Position numbers and translations under genes: made by a program. From Maribacter algarum (ex Zhang et al. 2020) (GTDB lineage Bacteria > Bacteroidota > Bacteroidia > Flavobacteriales > Flavobacteriaceae), in contig NZ_VATY01000001.1 in the NCBI RefSeq assembly GCF_005885635.1, forward strand, positions 1,488,001-1,552,000: a DNA stretch of 64,000 nt. The letters are read 5' to 3'. A model generated the notes under the pieces. That model saw only the letters and a list, made by a program, of their open reading frames with translations. It was not told the DNA's origin and did not search any database. Shown here one piece after another: positions 33,292 to 43,489 of the stretch. Within the stretch, counting starts at the first letter, position 1. Each line of letters begins with the position of its first letter.

Positions 33292-34338
33292 ATGGACGAA
33301 AACAGAAAAATAAAGCTGGGCATTTCCATTGGAGACTTGAACGGAATTGGGTGCGAAGTAGCCTTAAAAACCTTTCAAGATTCTCGAATGCTCGATTTCT
33401 GTACGCCTATTTTTTTTGCTTCCAGTAAGACCATTGCCGCGCAGACCAAAGCGCTCCATATGGATATGAGATATAATGGGATTCAGGAAGCTTCAAAAGC
33501 AATTGACGGAAAACTGAATGTGGTAAATGTGTGGAAAGAGATTCCAAATCTACAATTCGGAGAAGCTACAGAAGAAGCCGGATCTTATGCCATTAAATCA
33601 TTAAAAGCAGCAGTGGAAGCGTTGAAAAGTGGTGACATTGATGTACTTGTAACAGCTCCAATCAATAAAAATAATATTCAATCTGATGATTTCAAGTTTC
33701 CTGGACATACAGATTATCTAGCGGAAGAATTGGAAGGGGAAAGTCTTATGTTTATGGTAACTGACGGACTTAAAGTGGGCCTTCTAACCGACCACTTAGC
33801 CGTTAAAGATGCCCCGGCAGCAATCAATCCGATATTAATACGTACCAAAGTACGAACCATTGAAAAGTCTTTGACAATGGATTTTGGGGTCCGAAGCCCT
33901 AAAATTGCGCTACTTGGTATTAATCCGCACAGTGGAGATAATGGAACAATTGGGAAAGAAGACGAGGAAGTTTTAAAACCAGTAATCAAAGAAATGTCGG
34001 ATGCCGGGCATTTCGTCTTCGGCCCCTATGCTGCGGATAGTTTTTTTGGTTCGGATGCCTACAAGAATTTTGATGCGATTTTGGCTGCTTATCATGATCA
34101 AGGTTTGATTCCATTCAAAACGCTATCCTTTGGAAACGGTGTTAATTACACAGCTGGACTGAACAAGGTTCGAACTTCTCCGGACCATGGCACCGCCTAT
34201 GAAATAGCTGGAAAAGGGGAAGCCGACCATAGTTCTTTTAAGGAAGCTGTTTTTTCTGCGATTCGTATATTCAGGAATAGAACTGAGTATGCCGAACTTA
34301 CTGAGAATGTTTTGCAGAAACAAAGAACGCGTCGCTAG
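33292..34338 (+). CDS. pdxA: 4-hydroxythreonine-4-phosphate dehydrogenase
   Basis: 348 residues. GISIGDLNGIGCEV opens the family fold, with metal-ligand histidines in FPGHTDYLAE, GLLTDHLAV and AAYHDQGLIPFK, and substrate residues in TSPDHGTAYEIAGKG. It makes the amino-ketone precursor of pyridoxine 5'-phosphate. It lies before yceD-rpmF-fabH-accBC, a typical Bacteroidota order, although a promoter before yceD (34394-34423) shows the later genes can be transcribed separately. Confidence 0.95.
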   Translation: MDENRKIKLGISIGDLNGIGCEVALKTFQDSRMLDFCTPIFFASSKTIAAQTKALHMDMRYNGIQEASKAIDGKLNVVNVWKEIPNLQFGEATEEAGSYAIKSLKAAVEALKSGDIDVLVTAPINKNNIQSDDFKFPGHTDYLAEELEGESLMFMVTDGLKVGLLTDHLAVKDAPAAINPILIRTKVRTIEKSLTMDFGVRSPKIALLGINPHSGDNGTIGKEDEEVLKPVIKEMSDAGHFVFGPYAADSFFGSDAYKNFDAILAAYHDQGLIPFKTLSFGNGVNYTAGLNKVRTSPDHGTAYEIAGKGEADHSSFKEAVFSAIRIFRNRTEYAELTENVLQKQRTRR

Positions 34339-34393
34339 AATATTATAGTACCCTTATTCTTTAAAAGAGGCTAATTTTTTCGTTTTTAGTCTG

Positions 34394-34423
34394 TTGTCTA
34401 TTATCAAAATAATAGTATCTTTG
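34394..34423 (+). promoter_or_regulatory. Bacteroidota-type promoter for yceD-rpmF-fabH
   Basis: TTG (34394-34396), 19 bases, TATCTTTG (34416-34423): a very good match to the -33 TTG / -7 TAnnTTTG promoter of the phylum's primary sigma factor. A CGCCTTTAATTGAGGCG-like hairpin lies just after it, within the likely 5' leader. Confidence 0.75.
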
Positions 34424-34466
34424 CACCCGCCTTTAATTGAGGCGTTGCGTTATAAACAAGTGGGTT

Positions 34467-35000
34467 ATGATGAAAAAAAAGGAGTTTAGCATTCCTTTTT
34501 CAGGATTGAAGCAAGGAAAACACGAGTTTGATTACGTTGTAAATAATGAGTTCTTTGAATCTTTTGCATATACTGATTTCAATGATGCGGATTTGAAATT
34601 GCGCGTTTTGCTGAATAAAACAAGCACTATGTTGGAATTTGAATTGGCCTCGGAAGGAGTCGTAAATGTGGATTGTGACATCACAAGTGAACCTTATGAA
34701 CAGTCTATTTCAACTGAATTGGAGTTGGTGGTGAAGTTTGGTGATGAATACAACGATGAGGATGATGAAATATTGATTATTCCACATGGTGAACATCAGG
34801 TGAATATTGCACAGTATGTATATGAAATGATTGTACTGGCGGTTCCTCAGAAAAGAATTCATCCAGGAGTTTTGGATGGAACCCTTGATTCGGAAGCATT
34901 AAAAAAGCTAGAAGAACTACAACCAAAAGAAAGAAAAGAAAATACAAAAGAGACAGATCCCCGATGGGATGCATTAAAAAAGTTAATAACGGATAAATAA
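34467..35000 (+). CDS. YceD-like DUF177 protein
   Basis: 177 residues from the tandem ATG codons at 34467/34470, just inside the frame following the promoter. [20 protein letters not shown] is the usual start; [20 protein letters not shown] and the acidic [18 protein letters not shown] block are typical. YceD family proteins sit next to rpmF in most bacteria and have a role in ribosome/23S rRNA metabolism, without a full mechanism. The ribosomal protein gene starts 8 bases later. Confidence 0.88.
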   Translation: MMKKKEFSIPFSGLKQGKHEFDYVVNNEFFESFAYTDFNDADLKLRVLLNKTSTMLEFELASEGVVNVDCDITSEPYEQSISTELELVVKFGDEYNDEDDEILIIPHGEHQVNIAQYVYEMIVLAVPQKRIHPGVLDGTLDSEALKKLEELQPKERKENTKETDPRWDALKKLITDK

Positions 35001-35008
35001 GTTGTAAA

Positions 35009-35206
35009 ATGGCACATCCTAAAAGAAAAATTTCCAAAACAAGAAGAGACAAAAGAAGAACACATTATAAGGCTGTAGCTTCTACCTTGGCTAAAGATTC
35101 TACTACTGGTGAATTGCATTTGTTCCACAGAGCTCACTGGCACGAAGGAAAATTATACTACAAAGGTCAAGTATTGATTGACAAAACTGAGGAGGCGGAA
35201 GCGTAA
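35009..35206 (+). CDS. rpmF: 50S ribosomal protein L32
   Basis: 65 residues: [20 protein letters not shown] is unmistakable bL32. Position between yceD and fabH is the general bacterial order. The zinc-ribbon cysteines of some bL32 proteins are absent (HLFHRAHW occupies the region), as expected for a cysteine-free form. Confidence 0.97.
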   Translation: MAHPKRKISKTRRDKRRTHYKAVASTLAKDSTTGELHLFHRAHWHEGKLYYKGQVLIDKTEEAEA

Positions 35207-35235
35207 TCCAGTTTTTATAGAAAAGCAAAAAATAG

Positions 35236-35264
35236 ACTCCCACTTTTTTAGTTGGGAGTTTTTT
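35236..35264 (+). terminator. Terminator after rpmF
   Basis: Stem ACTCCCA (35236-35242) / TGGGAGT (35253-35259) followed by TTTTT, 30 bases after the rpmF stop. It partly separates rpmF from fabH, which begins 171 bases later. Confidence 0.75.
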
Positions 35265-35434
35265 GGTGAAAAGAGGTCAAAAAACCTCAAAATAAGGAGC
35301 ATAAACCAATAGTTTTACTGCCAAAACCCATCTTTCTAAAAAAATGCGTTTTTATGCAAAAAGTCATGGAAAATGAGTAATTTTCCCCAGTTTTTAGCCT
35401 TTTTTGAATTTTTTTTGACAAAATCAGCTTAAAT

Positions 35435-36430
35435 ATGAGCAAAGTAACAGCAGCTATTACGGCTGTGGGAGGGTATGTTCCAAAATTCGTTATGACCAAT
35501 AAGATGTTGGAGGAATTCGTTGAAACCAATGACGAATGGATAACTACAAGAACTGGAATAAAAGAAAGAAGGATTTTAAAAAAGGAAGAAGGCGAAGGTT
35601 CGTCATATTTGGCAATTCAAGCTGCCAATGATTTACTTCAAAAAAAGGATATTGACCCCTCAGAAATAGACTTGATTATTGTTGCTACGGCTACGCCTGA
35701 TAGTATGGTTGCTTCAACTGCTGCTTTCGTTGCCTCTGAAATTGGTGCAACAAATGCATTTGCATATGATTTACTGGCAGCATGTTCAAGCTTTCTTTTT
35801 GGAATGTCAACGGCATCCAGTTATATTGAATCGGGCAGATACAAGAAAATACTGCTTATTGGAGCGGATAAAATGTCATCCATTATAAATTATAAGGATA
35901 GAACTACCTGTATCATATTTGGAGATGGCGCGGGGGCCGTTCTTTTCGAGCCGAACACTGAAGGATTAGGTCTTCAAGACGAATATCTTCGAGCAGATGG
36001 CTCAGGAAGGAAGTTTTTAGGAATGGAAGCAGGTGGGTCATTATTGCCAGCAACTCATGAGACCGTTGATGCAAATCAACATTTCATTTTTCAAGACGGA
36101 AAATCGGTTTTTAAATTCGCTGTTTCGAACATGGCGGATGTAGCGGAAAAAATTATGCTACGTAACAACCTAAATGATTCTGATATTGCCTGGTTGGTGC
36201 CGCACCAAGCTAATAAACGTATTATTGACGCCACAGCCAATCGTATGGGCTTGGACTCTTCGAGAGTAATGATGAACATCCAAAAGTATGGAAATACCAC
36301 TTCTGCGACCTTGCCATTGCTGTTAGCAGATTACGAAAGTCAATTAAAAAAGGGTGACAACTTGGTCTTTGCCGCTTTTGGCGGAGGCTTTACATGGGGC
36401 TCAATTTATCTTAAATGGGCTTATAACTAG
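35435..36430 (+). CDS. fabH: 3-oxoacyl-ACP synthase III
   Basis: 331 residues. Active-site Cys117 in YDLLAACSSFLFG, His in VPHQANKRI and Asn in NIQKYGNTTSAT give the Cys-His-Asn triad of KASIII. It starts each fatty-acid chain by condensing acyl-CoA with malonyl-ACP. It is followed by accB and accC, which supply malonyl-CoA. Flavobacteria often hold more than one fabH paralog; this one is in the conserved core locus. Confidence 0.95.
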   Translation: MSKVTAAITAVGGYVPKFVMTNKMLEEFVETNDEWITTRTGIKERRILKKEEGEGSSYLAIQAANDLLQKKDIDPSEIDLIIVATATPDSMVASTAAFVASEIGATNAFAYDLLAACSSFLFGMSTASSYIESGRYKKILLIGADKMSSIINYKDRTTCIIFGDGAGAVLFEPNTEGLGLQDEYLRADGSGRKFLGMEAGGSLLPATHETVDANQHFIFQDGKSVFKFAVSNMADVAEKIMLRNNLNDSDIAWLVPHQANKRIIDATANRMGLDSSRVMMNIQKYGNTTSATLPLLLADYESQLKKGDNLVFAAFGGGFTWGSIYLKWAYN

Positions 36431-36459
36431 AACTAAATAGAACTTAAACCGAAATCTAT

Positions 36460-36954
36460 ATGGACATCAAAGAAATTCAAAGTCTAATTAAGTTTGTTGC
36501 TAAATCTGGTGCCAGCGAAGTAAAGCTGGAGATGGATGACTTAAAAATCACAATCCGAACAGGAGTGACTGGTAACACAACAGAAACCACTTATGTACAA
36601 CAAGTACCGGTGGCCCAAGCTGCCATGCCACAAATGATGGCGCCTACCCCGGTTGAACCAACTGCCCCTGCGGCAGAAGCTCCAAGTAGTGATGCAGCTG
36701 AGGACGATTCTAAATATATCACTATCAAATCTCCTATAATTGGTACATTCTATCGCAAACCTGCTCCAGATAAACCTTCTTTTGTTGAGGTAGGTGCTGA
36801 TATTGCCAAAGGAGATGTACTTTGCGTAATCGAAGCGATGAAACTTTTCAACGATATTGAATCGGAAGTTTCAGGTAAAATCGTCAAGATTTTAGTTGAT
36901 GATTCCTCTCCTGTAGAGTTTGACCAACCTTTATTTTTAGTAGATCCATCATAA
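36460..36954 (+). CDS. accB: Biotin carboxyl carrier protein of acetyl-CoA carboxylase
   Basis: 164 residues: an N-terminal helical part, an Ala/Pro-rich linker (about 50-80) and the biotinyl domain with [10 protein letters not shown], biotin on Lys128. It carries carboxybiotin between AccC and the transferase. It lies 29 bases after fabH and 76 before accC. Confidence 0.95.
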   Translation: MDIKEIQSLIKFVAKSGASEVKLEMDDLKITIRTGVTGNTTETTYVQQVPVAQAAMPQMMAPTPVEPTAPAAEAPSSDAAEDDSKYITIKSPIIGTFYRKPAPDKPSFVEVGADIAKGDVLCVIEAMKLFNDIESEVSGKIVKILVDDSSPVEFDQPLFLVDPS

Positions 36955-37030
36955 CTGAATTTTAAGTATTGAATACGGAGCTAAATACTTGTATTTAAAA
37001 CTGAGAACTTAAAACTTAAAATTTCTAAAG

Positions 37031-38380
37031 ATGTTCAAAAAAATATTGATTGCAAATAGGGGAGAAATAGCACTTCGAGTGATTCGAACCTGCAAGGAAA
37101 TGGGTATAAAGACCGTTGCGGTCTACTCTAAGGCAGATGAAGAGAGTTTGCACGTTCGTTTTGCTGATGAGGCAGTTTGTATTGGACCAGCCCCCAGTAG
37201 CGAATCATACTTGAAAATACCTAATATCATTGCAGCTGCTGAGATTACAAATGCCGATGCAATTCACCCAGGATATGGATTCCTATCGGAAAATTCAAAA
37301 TTCTCTAAAATTTGCGCAGAACACGACATTAAGTTTATTGGCGCATCTGGAGAGCATATTGATAAGATGGGGGATAAGGCTACTGCTAAGGAGACCATGA
37401 AAAAAGCCGGAGTGCCCTGTGTGCCAGGGTCTGAGGGAATTCTTAAAAATGTTGCCGAAGCCAAAAAGATTGCGAAGAAAATGGGTTATCCTGTTATGAT
37501 TAAGGCGACCGCAGGTGGTGGCGGAAAAGGAATGAGAGCCGTTTGGTCAGAGGACGAAATGGAGGATCTTTATGATAGTGCGGTACAAGAGGCAACTGCT
37601 GCTTTTGGAAATGGAGGCATGTACATGGAGAAACTTATTCAAGAACCGCGACATATCGAGATTCAGATTGTGGGTGATCAGTATGGAAAAGCCTGTCATT
37701 TATCCGAAAGAGATTGTTCCGTGCAGCGCAGACACCAGAAATTGACCGAGGAAACACCATCTCCTTTCATGACAGATAAATTAAGAGAGGAAATGGGTCA
37801 AGCTGCCATCAAAGCAGCAGAGTTCATCAAATATGAGGGAGCTGGAACTGTGGAGTTTTTGGTAGACAAACACCGAAACTTCTATTTTATGGAAATGAAT
37901 ACGCGTATTCAGGTAGAACATCCGATTACCGAGCAAGTAGTGGACTATGATTTAATACGTGAGCAGATTTTAGTTGCTGGCGGAGTCCCTATCTCGGGAA
38001 AAAACTATTATCCTAATCTACACTCCATAGAATGCCGTATTAATGCTGAAGACCCCTATAACAACTTTAGACCTTCACCAGGAAAAATAACGACATTACA
38101 CACACCAGGAGGTCATGGAGTTCGAATGGACACTCATGTGTATAGTGGCTATTCTATTCCCCCGCATTACGATTCTATGATTGCGAAGCTGATAACTACG
38201 GCTCAAACGCGTGAGGAGGCAATTAATAAGATGAAAAGGGCACTAGACGAATTTGTCATAGAAGGCATAAAAACAACGATTCCATTCCACAGGCAATTGA
38301 TGGATCATCCAGATTATTTGGCGGGCAATTACACCACTAAATTCATGGAAGATTTTGAAATGGAACCTGAAACTGAATAA
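37031..38380 (+). CDS. accC: Biotin carboxylase subunit of acetyl-CoA carboxylase
   Basis: 449 residues, the family length. [20 protein letters not shown] begins it; [11 protein letters not shown] is the ATP-grasp glycine-rich loop, with [22 protein letters not shown] and [12 protein letters not shown] as further conserved blocks. It carboxylates the biotin on AccB with ATP and bicarbonate. It is the last gene of the cluster, closed by a perfect palindromic terminator. Confidence 0.96.
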   Translation: MFKKILIANRGEIALRVIRTCKEMGIKTVAVYSKADEESLHVRFADEAVCIGPAPSSESYLKIPNIIAAAEITNADAIHPGYGFLSENSKFSKICAEHDIKFIGASGEHIDKMGDKATAKETMKKAGVPCVPGSEGILKNVAEAKKIAKKMGYPVMIKATAGGGGKGMRAVWSEDEMEDLYDSAVQEATAAFGNGGMYMEKLIQEPRHIEIQIVGDQYGKACHLSERDCSVQRRHQKLTEETPSPFMTDKLREEMGQAAIKAAEFIKYEGAGTVEFLVDKHRNFYFMEMNTRIQVEHPITEQVVDYDLIREQILVAGGVPISGKNYYPNLHSIECRINAEDPYNNFRPSPGKITTLHTPGGHGVRMDTHVYSGYSIPPHYDSMIAKLITTAQTREEAINKMKRALDEFVIEGIKTTIPFHRQLMDHPDYLAGNYTTKFMEDFEMEPETE

Positions 38381-38384
38381 TAAT

Positions 38385-38414
38385 AAAAACCCTCATAATT
38401 ATGAGGGTTTTTTT
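38385..38414 (+). terminator. Terminator of accC
   Basis: Palindrome AAACCCTCAT/ATGAGGGTTT (38387-38410, centred at AATT) followed by TTTT, beginning within 10 bases of the accC stop. Confidence 0.85.
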
Positions 38415-38481
38415 ATGGCTTTTACCCAATGTGAACCTACTTTTTAAAGACCCGAAAACCGACCGCTGAGTTGGTTAAAGG

Positions 38482-38533
38482 GGTATTTTATCGATCTCTA
38501 TTAGATAAAATCGTGCTTCATCGATGAAATACC
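38482..38533. repeat. Intergenic inverted repeat
   Basis: GGTATTTTATCGAT (38482-38495) and ATCGATGAAATACC (38520-38533) pair at 13 of 14 positions around a 24-base loop. It lies in the 312-base gap between accC and the FAD oxidoreductase gene, which otherwise holds only the accC terminator. Its ATCGAT ends recall the tandem boxes at 24-27 kb, but the orientation is inverted and the rest differs. Confidence 0.5.
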
Positions 38534-38692
38534 ACCCTAGAACGCAGTGATACGAAAGGCAATCTCAGGGAGATTTATTTTAAACAAACCAATGAGTTTG
38601 TTTACCCTCTCATATAGATTATCGGTAAACTGCATAAAATTGAATCAAAACCTAGCTCTTTTTACCATTCATTTTGTTCGTATTTTAGTGGG

Positions 38693-39805
38693 ATGAACTT
38701 AAGCTATTGGGAATATAAAACCTGGCTTTCTAACATTGATTTTACCGTTGTTGGAAGCGGAATAGTAGGGCTTAATTGTGCGCTGTCACTTCGGGAAAGA
38801 TTTCCAAAGGCAAAAATCCTCATTTTAGAGAAGGGGACACTTCCGCAAGGAGCAAGTACTAAGAATGCTGGTTTTGCCTGTTTCGGAAGTATTTCGGAGA
38901 TTTTGGCAGATTTAGAGCATCATTCCGAAGAGGAGGTTTTGGAGCTAGTCCAGAAACGTTGGGATGGGATACAATTGCTCAGAAAAACCCTCGGAGATAT
39001 ACATTTGGATTTTCAACAGCTTGGGGGGCATGAATTGTTTCTAAAAGGACATGATACCCTGTATCAAAGTTGTTTAAAGGAATTGGAGGGGGTAAATCAA
39101 CTTCTAATGCCAGTTTTCGGTAAAAAGGCTTTTCAGACGAATGAGAACAGTTTCAATTTTAAAAACATCCAGGAGAATTATGTAACCAACTGTTTGGAAG
39201 CCCAAATAGATACGGGTAAGATGATGTCAAGCTTACTGAAACTAGCGCAGAAAAACGGAATTAGCATTTTGAACTCGATTAAAGTAGAAGGGTTTACTGA
39301 AAATGGTGATATACTGACTGTGCAAACTGACCAATTTGAATTTCAAACCAAAAAGCTATGTATCGCTACGAACGGCTTTGCTTCTCAATTGCTAAGCGAG
39401 ACTGTAAAACCAGCCCGGGCGCAGGTTTTAATAACCAAACCCATTGAGAATTTGCATATCAAAGGTACCTTCCATTTGGATGAGGGTTATTACTATTTCC
39501 GGAATATTGATAATCGAATTCTTTTCGGGGGTGGGCGAAACTTAGACTTCCAAGGAGAAGAAACTTTGAAATTCGGTGAAACCGATTTAATTCAAAACCA
39601 ATTGGAAACCATACTTAAAGAAAGCATTCTTCCCAATACTCCTTTTGAGATTGAGAGAAGATGGAGTGGTATAATGGGTATGGGTAATCAAAAGAAACCC
39701 ATTGTCAAACAAGTTTCTAACAATGTGTTCTGCGGCGTTAGATTGGGGGGAATGGGCATTGCGATCGGGAGTTTTGTAGGGAAAGAATTGGCTGATTTAG
39801 TCTGA
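38693..39805 (+). CDS. FAD-dependent amino-acid oxidase (DAO family)
   Basis: 370 residues. FTVVGSGIVGLNCALSLRE near 17-35 is the FAD-binding GxGxxG turn, EKGTLPQGAS the next block, and RRWSGIMGMG and GVRLGGMGIAIGS the C-terminal FAD contacts. The DAO family oxidises D-amino acids, glycine, sarcosine or sugar-linked amines; which one cannot be decided. It ends with a nine-base overlap with the convergent hypothetical gene (39797-39805). Confidence 0.85.
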   Translation: MNLSYWEYKTWLSNIDFTVVGSGIVGLNCALSLRERFPKAKILILEKGTLPQGASTKNAGFACFGSISEILADLEHHSEEEVLELVQKRWDGIQLLRKTLGDIHLDFQQLGGHELFLKGHDTLYQSCLKELEGVNQLLMPVFGKKAFQTNENSFNFKNIQENYVTNCLEAQIDTGKMMSSLLKLAQKNGISILNSIKVEGFTENGDILTVQTDQFEFQTKKLCIATNGFASQLLSETVKPARAQVLITKPIENLHIKGTFHLDEGYYYFRNIDNRILFGGGRNLDFQGEETLKFGETDLIQNQLETILKESILPNTPFEIERRWSGIMGMGNQKKPIVKQVSNNVFCGVRLGGMGIAIGSFVGKELADLV

Positions 39806-40774
39806 CTTGAATCTAATTTTTACCTTTTCAACATTCGATGGTAGTAATCGAGCATAAAAATCACCCTCTCTATTTTCATATTGATTTTCGTCTAAGGCAA
39901 GCCATTCTTCTTTTGATAGGAGCAATTGATGATATATTTTCTTTCTTTCTTGAATCCTCTTGTAGCGCAATTCATCTTCTTTAGGAACTTGCTCAATTAG
40001 GGACAGTACTTTTGAAAGTATCGTTTGAGTTTCTGCTTTTTTCAGAGTTTCTTGTTGTTTGCCGATATACCTTATGTAAAATCTGGATAAGGTATATTTT
40101 CCCCATAGCGATTCAGGATATTCATTTACAAACTTCTCTAAAAGCACTATAGTTTCTTCAACAGGTTTATGTCTGGAATAAACGCTTATTAAATTCCTTT
40201 GTATTCTAATCTGCTTCGTTTTTGGGATAGAATCTGAAAGCAACAACAAATTCAAAGTATGTACCAACCTCTCTGGATACGGTAAGAAAAAAACAGGATC
40301 AATTTTGGCTTTGATTGGATTGGAAACTAGTATAACACTATCCCGCAATTTATAGGTGAAGCGTACTTCGGTTTCATAGTCACCTTGATACTTTTTAATG
40401 TAAATTTTTTGCCAGGTATAGTGGTCTGGTTGTAGTTTTATATGCCTAACTCCCATTCCGCAAATAATGTACCGAGTAGGTTCTTGGTCAATTATCTTCC
40501 ACTCCCCATTTTGGTCGATCGCTTCTTTTGAAAACTCAATATGGCTTGAATGCCCTATAAAGTGCTCTATATCCTTAGCACTTCGATTGATAAGAAAAAC
40601 CCCAATGTTTCCTGATTTCATGGATTTGGCTTTGACATAAACCTTTCCTTCGTTCGTTGGGGTTGTTACCTTTAATTTTTTGACAATTTTATTCGCATAA
40701 GTTCTATTTTGACTAATTGCAGAATTAGAAATGATAAAAAAGAGGATGGCAAATAAAAGATTTGACCCTTTCAT
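39797..40774 (-). CDS. Secreted hypothetical protein
   Basis: 325 residues, signal peptide about 1-21 (ISNSAISQN). The first half (about 30-165) is beta-rich; the second half (about 170-300) is helical and repeats-like, suggesting a helix-pair repeat region. No family recognised. Its gene is single, convergent with the FAD oxidoreductase gene and overlapping its last nine bases. Confidence 0.65.
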   Translation of the reverse strand: MKGSNLLFAILFFIISNSAISQNRTYANKIVKKLKVTTPTNEGKVYVKAKSMKSGNIGVFLINRSAKDIEHFIGHSSHIEFSKEAIDQNGEWKIIDQEPTRYIICGMGVRHIKLQPDHYTWQKIYIKKYQGDYETEVRFTYKLRDSVILVSNPIKAKIDPVFFLPYPERLVHTLNLLLLSDSIPKTKQIRIQRNLISVYSRHKPVEETIVLLEKFVNEYPESLWGKYTLSRFYIRYIGKQQETLKKAETQTILSKVLSLIEQVPKEDELRYKRIQERKKIYHQLLLSKEEWLALDENQYENREGDFYARLLPSNVEKVKIRFKSD

Positions 40775-40920
40775 AAATTACGATTGATATTGTCTCATAT
40801 TAGAGGTCACAATAATCGTTCCTAGCTCGGATTAGGTCTGCGAAATGAATAAAAATGCAACCCTCTTCATTTGAAACCTCATATTTTTCCTAATTTAAAC
40901 GGATAAATCAGTAACCGATA

Positions 40921-42642
40921 ATGGCAAAAAAGAAAAAACTAAGAAGCAGCGAGTGGTTTGGTGGAAAAGATAAGATGGGCTTCGTGCATCGTTCTTGGCT
41001 TCGCAACCAAGGCTATCCCGATGATTATTTTCAAGGAAAACCGGTTATCGGAATCTGCAATACTTGGTCTGAGTTAACTCCATGTAACGGTCATCTTCGT
41101 GATTTTGCAGAAGTCGTTAAAAGAGGTATTTTGGAAGCTGGCGGATTTCCGTTGGAATTTCCCGTAATGTCCTTAGGCGAGACCATTATTCGCCCTACAA
41201 GTATGTTGTTTCGAAACCTTGCCAGTATGGATACTGAGGAATCCATCCGTGGGAATCCGTTAGATGGCATTGTTCTATTGACCGGTTGTGATAAGACCAC
41301 ACCTTCAACAGTTATGGGGGCTTGTAGTGTTGATTTGCCTACTATCGTTGTACCTGGCGGGCCTATGTTGAGCGGGCGTTTTCGAGGTGAGAAAATAGGT
41401 TCTGGTTCAATGAACTGGATGATAAAGGAAAAACAGAAGAAAGAAGGGTATTCCACAGCTGATTTTACCGAAGCCGAGGTTTGTGTTGCTAGAAGTATAG
41501 GGCACTGTAATACTATGGGTACGGCCTCAACCATGGCCACCATGGTTGAGGCTTTGGGCCTGACCCTACCGGGATTTTCCTCTATTCCAGCTGCTGATTC
41601 AAGAAAAAAGTTGTTCGCCCAATTATCAGGAAGACGTATCGTTGAAATGGTAAAAGAAGATTTGAAGCTGTCCAAAATACTTACTAGAAAGGCTTTTGAA
41701 AATGCTATTATTACTAATGCGGCTGTTGGAGGTTCCACCAATCTGATTATTCATCTCACCGCAATTGCTGGGCGAATTGGAGTTGATTTGAAGTTAGAGG
41801 ATTTTGATACGGTTGGCAGCAAAGTCCCACTTTTGCTTAATTTAAAACCTTCTGGCAAACACCTCATGGAAGACTTTTTCTATGCTGGGGGACTTCCCGT
41901 AGTACTAAAGGAGCTTCAAAAATTATTGCATAAGAACACCATCACGGTAAATGGAAAGGCGCTAACCCAAAATTATCAAGATGCCATTTGCTACGATACT
42001 GATGTGATATCAACTTTGAAAAAACCGCTTCAGAAAGAAGCAGGAATAGCTGTTTTAAAAGGAAACCTCTGCGAAAACGGGGCTGTAATCAAACCTTCCG
42101 CCGCAAGCAAGAAATTAATGAACCACAAAGGCAAAGCCGTTGTCTTTGAAAGTATGGAAGACTATCACAAGCGAATAGATGAGCCTGACCTAGATATTGA
42201 CGAAAATAGTGTTATAGTCCTAAAAGGGGTTGGGCCAAAAGGATATCCAGGAATGCCTGAAGTTGGTAATGTGGACCTTCCTGAAAAACTGATTTTGAAA
42301 GGAGTTACTGATATGGTACGAATTTCAGATGGTCGAATGAGTGGTACGGCCGCTGGAACGGTCATTTTACATGTATCACCAGAATCGACCGTTGGCGGAA
42401 CTTTGGCCTTGGTTAAAAATGGAGACATGATTCATCTAGATGTTAAAAAAAGAAAACTACACTTAGCTATTTCTGATGAAGAATTGGAAAAACGAAAAGT
42501 TGCTTGGAAGGCTCCAAAACCGCTTGCGTCTAGAGGTTATGTAAAAATGTACATTGATCACGTAGAACAAGCCGATAAAGGTGCTGATTTAGACTTTTTA
42601 GTGGGTGGATCGGGTTCTAAAGTTGATCGTAATCTACACTAA
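40921..42642 (+). CDS. Sugar-acid dehydratase (IlvD/EDD family, arabinonate dehydratase-like)
   Basis: 573 residues. RSSEWFGGKDKMGFVHRSW at the start is typical of pentonate/hexonate dehydratases rather than of the branched-chain enzyme IlvD. The [2Fe-2S] cysteines are Cys55 (ELTPCNGH), Cys123 (GCDKTTPS) and Cys196 (GHCNTMGT), at the spacing of L-arabinonate dehydratase (59/127/200). The catalytic Ser is in RMSGTAAG. It removes water from an aldonate to give 2-keto-3-deoxy-sugar acid. No other genes of that pathway flank it, so the substrate is open. Confidence 0.88.
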   Translation: MAKKKKLRSSEWFGGKDKMGFVHRSWLRNQGYPDDYFQGKPVIGICNTWSELTPCNGHLRDFAEVVKRGILEAGGFPLEFPVMSLGETIIRPTSMLFRNLASMDTEESIRGNPLDGIVLLTGCDKTTPSTVMGACSVDLPTIVVPGGPMLSGRFRGEKIGSGSMNWMIKEKQKKEGYSTADFTEAEVCVARSIGHCNTMGTASTMATMVEALGLTLPGFSSIPAADSRKKLFAQLSGRRIVEMVKEDLKLSKILTRKAFENAIITNAAVGGSTNLIIHLTAIAGRIGVDLKLEDFDTVGSKVPLLLNLKPSGKHLMEDFFYAGGLPVVLKELQKLLHKNTITVNGKALTQNYQDAICYDTDVISTLKKPLQKEAGIAVLKGNLCENGAVIKPSAASKKLMNHKGKAVVFESMEDYHKRIDEPDLDIDENSVIVLKGVGPKGYPGMPEVGNVDLPEKLILKGVTDMVRISDGRMSGTAAGTVILHVSPESTVGGTLALVKNGDMIHLDVKKRKLHLAISDEELEKRKVAWKAPKPLASRGYVKMYIDHVEQADKGADLDFLVGGSGSKVDRNLH

Positions 42643-42765
42643 TATTCTATAAATATCTGGTAGTGAGCGTTTTGAATTTTCACTTCATCGAATTTTCAAA
42701 AAAGCATGGTTTTTTCTTATCTCCAAGTTGATTTTATCCCTATATTGCCCATCCCCGAAAAATAT

Positions 42766-42790
42766 AGGACTCTGCCCTGAGTCCTGTGTT
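42766..42790 (+). terminator. Possible terminator after the dehydratase gene
   Basis: Stem AGGACTC (42766-42772) / GAGTCCT (42779-42785) with TGTTTT after it, 124 bases after the stop. The 285-base gap (42643-42927) holds no gene I can see. Confidence 0.4.
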
Positions 42791-42927
42791 TTAATAGAAC
42801 TCAACCGTTCCCACATGTAAGTTTATACATGTTAGGTCTTATGCCCATAATGGTGCAGCAATGAAATTTAAATGGTCTAGAACAACCGGTTTAATAGCTG
42901 CTAATTATTCTATTAAGAACACTACAC

Positions 42928-43467
42928 ATGAAAAACGAACTTAACCTAATTCAAAAAGGCATACTATTATCCCTATTTCTGTTTTGCAGCTTTCTTTCTT
43001 CCCAAGAAAACGATAACCTTTATGCGAGTGCAGAAGATGTTAACATGCTTGTCTTAGAGCCTTCATATACCAGTTCTAGAACTAATAAAACGTTTGAGAA
43101 AAAGTTTCACTATCTAGTAGCTAGAGCATATTTTAAACTTCTTGCTGAAGCGCAAAAGTCTGAAAGGAAGCTACGAATCGAATTTGAACGTTATTCCTTT
43201 GAAAACGAAGAATTTGACAGAGCTGGTAATCAAGTTTTTCAAGACAAATTCAATTTGGCCTTTAAAAAGTACAAAGCGCATAGCGACATGCTTTCTGGAC
43301 TAAAATCATGGAATCTCTTCAGTGAAGATAGAACTGGAGATATGTTTTACTTTATGGCTGAAAACGAAGATTTTATTTTTAAAATGTACAAAGGAAAATT
43401 ACCAGAGGATAAAATGGTCAGATATTTAATCTATAAATTGGCCGATCTCTATCACCTTGAAGGGTAG
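42928..43467 (+). CDS. Secreted hypothetical protein
   Basis: 179 residues, signal peptide about 1-26 (FCSFLSSQEN). The mature part is charged and helical, with YHYLVARAYFKLL and a C-terminal VRYLIYKLADLYHLEG. No family recognised. The next gene begins 22 bases after its stop. Confidence 0.62.
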   Translation: MKNELNLIQKGILLSLFLFCSFLSSQENDNLYASAEDVNMLVLEPSYTSSRTNKTFEKKFHYLVARAYFKLLAEAQKSERKLRIEFERYSFENEEFDRAGNQVFQDKFNLAFKKYKAHSDMLSGLKSWNLFSEDRTGDMFYFMAENEDFIFKMYKGKLPEDKMVRYLIYKLADLYHLEG

Positions 43468-43489
43468 AATTGATTATCTTTCCGTTTCA

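Noticed and set aside
38482-38533. IS inverted-repeat end
   Set aside because: No transposase or target duplication near the 14-bp inverted repeat; treated as a plain repeat.
41091-41741. 216-codon minus-strand frame
   Set aside because: Antisense to the sugar-acid dehydratase gene, whose motifs are clear; shadow.
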